IMG/VR virus record: IMGVR_UViG_3300032287_003113
Span: 124,001 to 188,000 of that record
From: a virus
Strand: one strand, 5' to 3'
Length of the DNA: 64,000 nt
The notes beneath the pieces are model-generated. The model did not search any database. It worked only from the letters and a program-made list of their open reading frames with translations, and was not told where the DNA came from. A program made the position numbers and the translations under genes. Shown one piece after another: positions 63,500-64,000 of the stretch (position 1 is its first letter; each line of letters starts with the position of its first letter).

Positions 63500-63525
63500 A
63501 TAACACAAATGGATTTATTAGTCAA
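63497..63525 (-). promoter_or_regulatory. Sigma-70-like promoter of the nuclease-methyltransferase-ABC/GNAT unit
   Basis: On the minus strand TTGACT (63520-63525), 17 bases, TATACT (63497-63502). The spacer contains AATAAATCCATT, as in the promoter at 60410. The leader to the ATG at 63466 is about 25 bases. Palindromes overlap both boxes. Confidence 0.8.
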
Positions 63526-63541
63526 CCTTTACAGTTGACTA
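63519..63541. promoter_or_regulatory. Inverted repeat overlapping the -35 box
   Basis: TAGTCAAC-CTTTACA-GTTGACTA, perfect 8-base arms with a 7-base centre. One arm is the -35 box of the 63.5 kb promoter. It resembles GTCAAC-CCA-GTTGAC at 27024. Either a second operator or an inverted second -35 element. Confidence 0.5.
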
Positions 63542-63554
63542 AAAGTTATCCACA

Positions 63555-63950
63555 TTAAGTTATTACTATTCGCATGGTTTTCCAACTATTGTAGTACTGT
63601 TCGGTATTGTGACAGAGTCTACTGGTCACAATGTAACGATGATATCGTTGCCTAAACCTGCGATGAGATGTGGTAAGTTTATTGGGGTCAATTGACAACC
63701 AATAAAATGCGAGCCAGGCCCGCATGATAGAAACCACAGCAATTGGCGGAAAATCTCTGTCCATAATGGCATTTAAATATTGATCAACTCTTTTATTGAG
63801 TTCATCGTTATTGTTCACACGGCTGAGTTCTTCGCCAACGGCAATAGCAATTTCTTCGGGGCGGCCATATTTGACCACATGCTCTCCTACCCGTCCTTGC
63901 AAATCTGCCCAGAATAGTTTTTGTTTTTTGGTAAGACGTTTGACTTTCAC
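63555..63950 (-). CDS. Basic protein of unknown function (GTG start)
   Basis: A 131-residue Arg/Lys/Tyr-rich protein. KVKRLTKKQKLFWADLQGRV, then IAVGEELSRVNNNDELNKRV, a hydrophobic middle VVSIMRAWLAFYWLSI and a very basic HRRFRQRYHRYI. The start is GTG 63950, with AAGGA 7 bases upstream, overlapping the stop of the next upstream frame (GTGA). It might bind nucleic acid; no family recognised. It ends about 14 bases before the inverted repeat at 63519-63541. Confidence 0.55.
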   Translation of the reverse strand: MKVKRLTKKQKLFWADLQGRVGEHVVKYGRPEEIAIAVGEELSRVNNNDELNKRVDQYLNAIMDRDFPPIAVVSIMRAWLAFYWLSIDPNKLTTSHRRFRQRYHRYIVTSRLCHNTEQYYNSWKTMRIVIT

Positions 63951-64000
63951 CCCAAGATCCTTTCAGAAATACGGTGAGACATTGTGTCTGGCATCTCTTG
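63947..64000 (-). CDS. C-terminal fragment of a gene extending beyond the window (partial)
   Basis: An open minus-strand frame enters from the right edge and ends at TGA 63947-63949. The visible tail is QEMPDTMSHRISERILG. Its stop overlaps the GTG start of the next gene (GTGA), the coupling style used throughout this phage. Too short to identify. Confidence 0.5.
   Translation of the reverse strand, partial: QEMPDTMSHRISERILG

Overview
The window looks like part of the genome of a large T4-type myovirus (contractile tail). The left third holds a T4-like baseplate and tail-fibre block in the order spike (gp5-like), hub lysin, gp25, gp6, giant gp7-like wedge protein, gp8-like protein, then a run of tail-fibre genes. 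The right end carries thymidylate synthase, dihydrofolate reductase, a MoxR/VWA pair and many small phage-type ORFs. The host cannot be read from the sequence. An aquatic, probably Gram-negative bacterium is a reasonable guess, because the baseplate block recalls the T4-like viruses of marine and freshwater bacteria. I saw no tRNA, rRNA, CRISPR or insertion sequence.

Layout. (1) 1-27015, plus strand: virion genes. The 4190-residue wedge protein at 5739-18311 dominates. It is followed by three fibre paralogues that share an N-terminal domain and end in different tips, plus a glycine-rich adhesin-like protein. GATAAATACT-like boxes resembling T4 late promoters lie before several of these genes. 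(2) 27034-47231, plus strand: one promoter-like element followed by 23 genes. Every junction overlaps except the last, which has an 11-base gap. This accessory cassette contains GT-A-like and GT10-like glycosyltransferases, five SGNH-hydrolase-like proteins, six radical SAM proteins, a NodU-type carbamoyltransferase, a 2-oxoglutarate-oxygenase-like protein, a kinase-nucleotidylyltransferase fusion and a 33-residue basic peptide. (3) 47217-50226: one minus-strand GT10-like gene whose start codon overlaps the start codon of a divergent plus-strand gene. (4) 50207-55662, minus strand: DegT aminotransferase, NAD-dependent epimerase, thyA, a sixth SGNH protein, folA-like DHFR and three conserved unknowns. 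(5) 55720-60379, minus strand: early-type small genes and the MoxR ATPase/VWA metallopeptidase pair, served by sigma-70-like promoters. (6) 60441-63541, minus strand: a self-contained three-gene unit with its own promoter, palindromes and terminator. It encodes a PD-(D/E)xK-like protein, a motif-permuted DNA adenine methyltransferase and an ABC ATPase-GNAT fusion. Two further ORFs follow to the window edge.

How the parts work together (inference). Regions 2-4 look like a pathway that makes, activates and attaches decorated sugars or other modified groups, either to the host surface or to virion or cell components. thyA and DHFR supply dTMP. The region 6 unit looks like a phage-borne DNA modification or restriction-like system of unusual composition. 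Regions 2 and 6 are the best candidates for an undescribed system.
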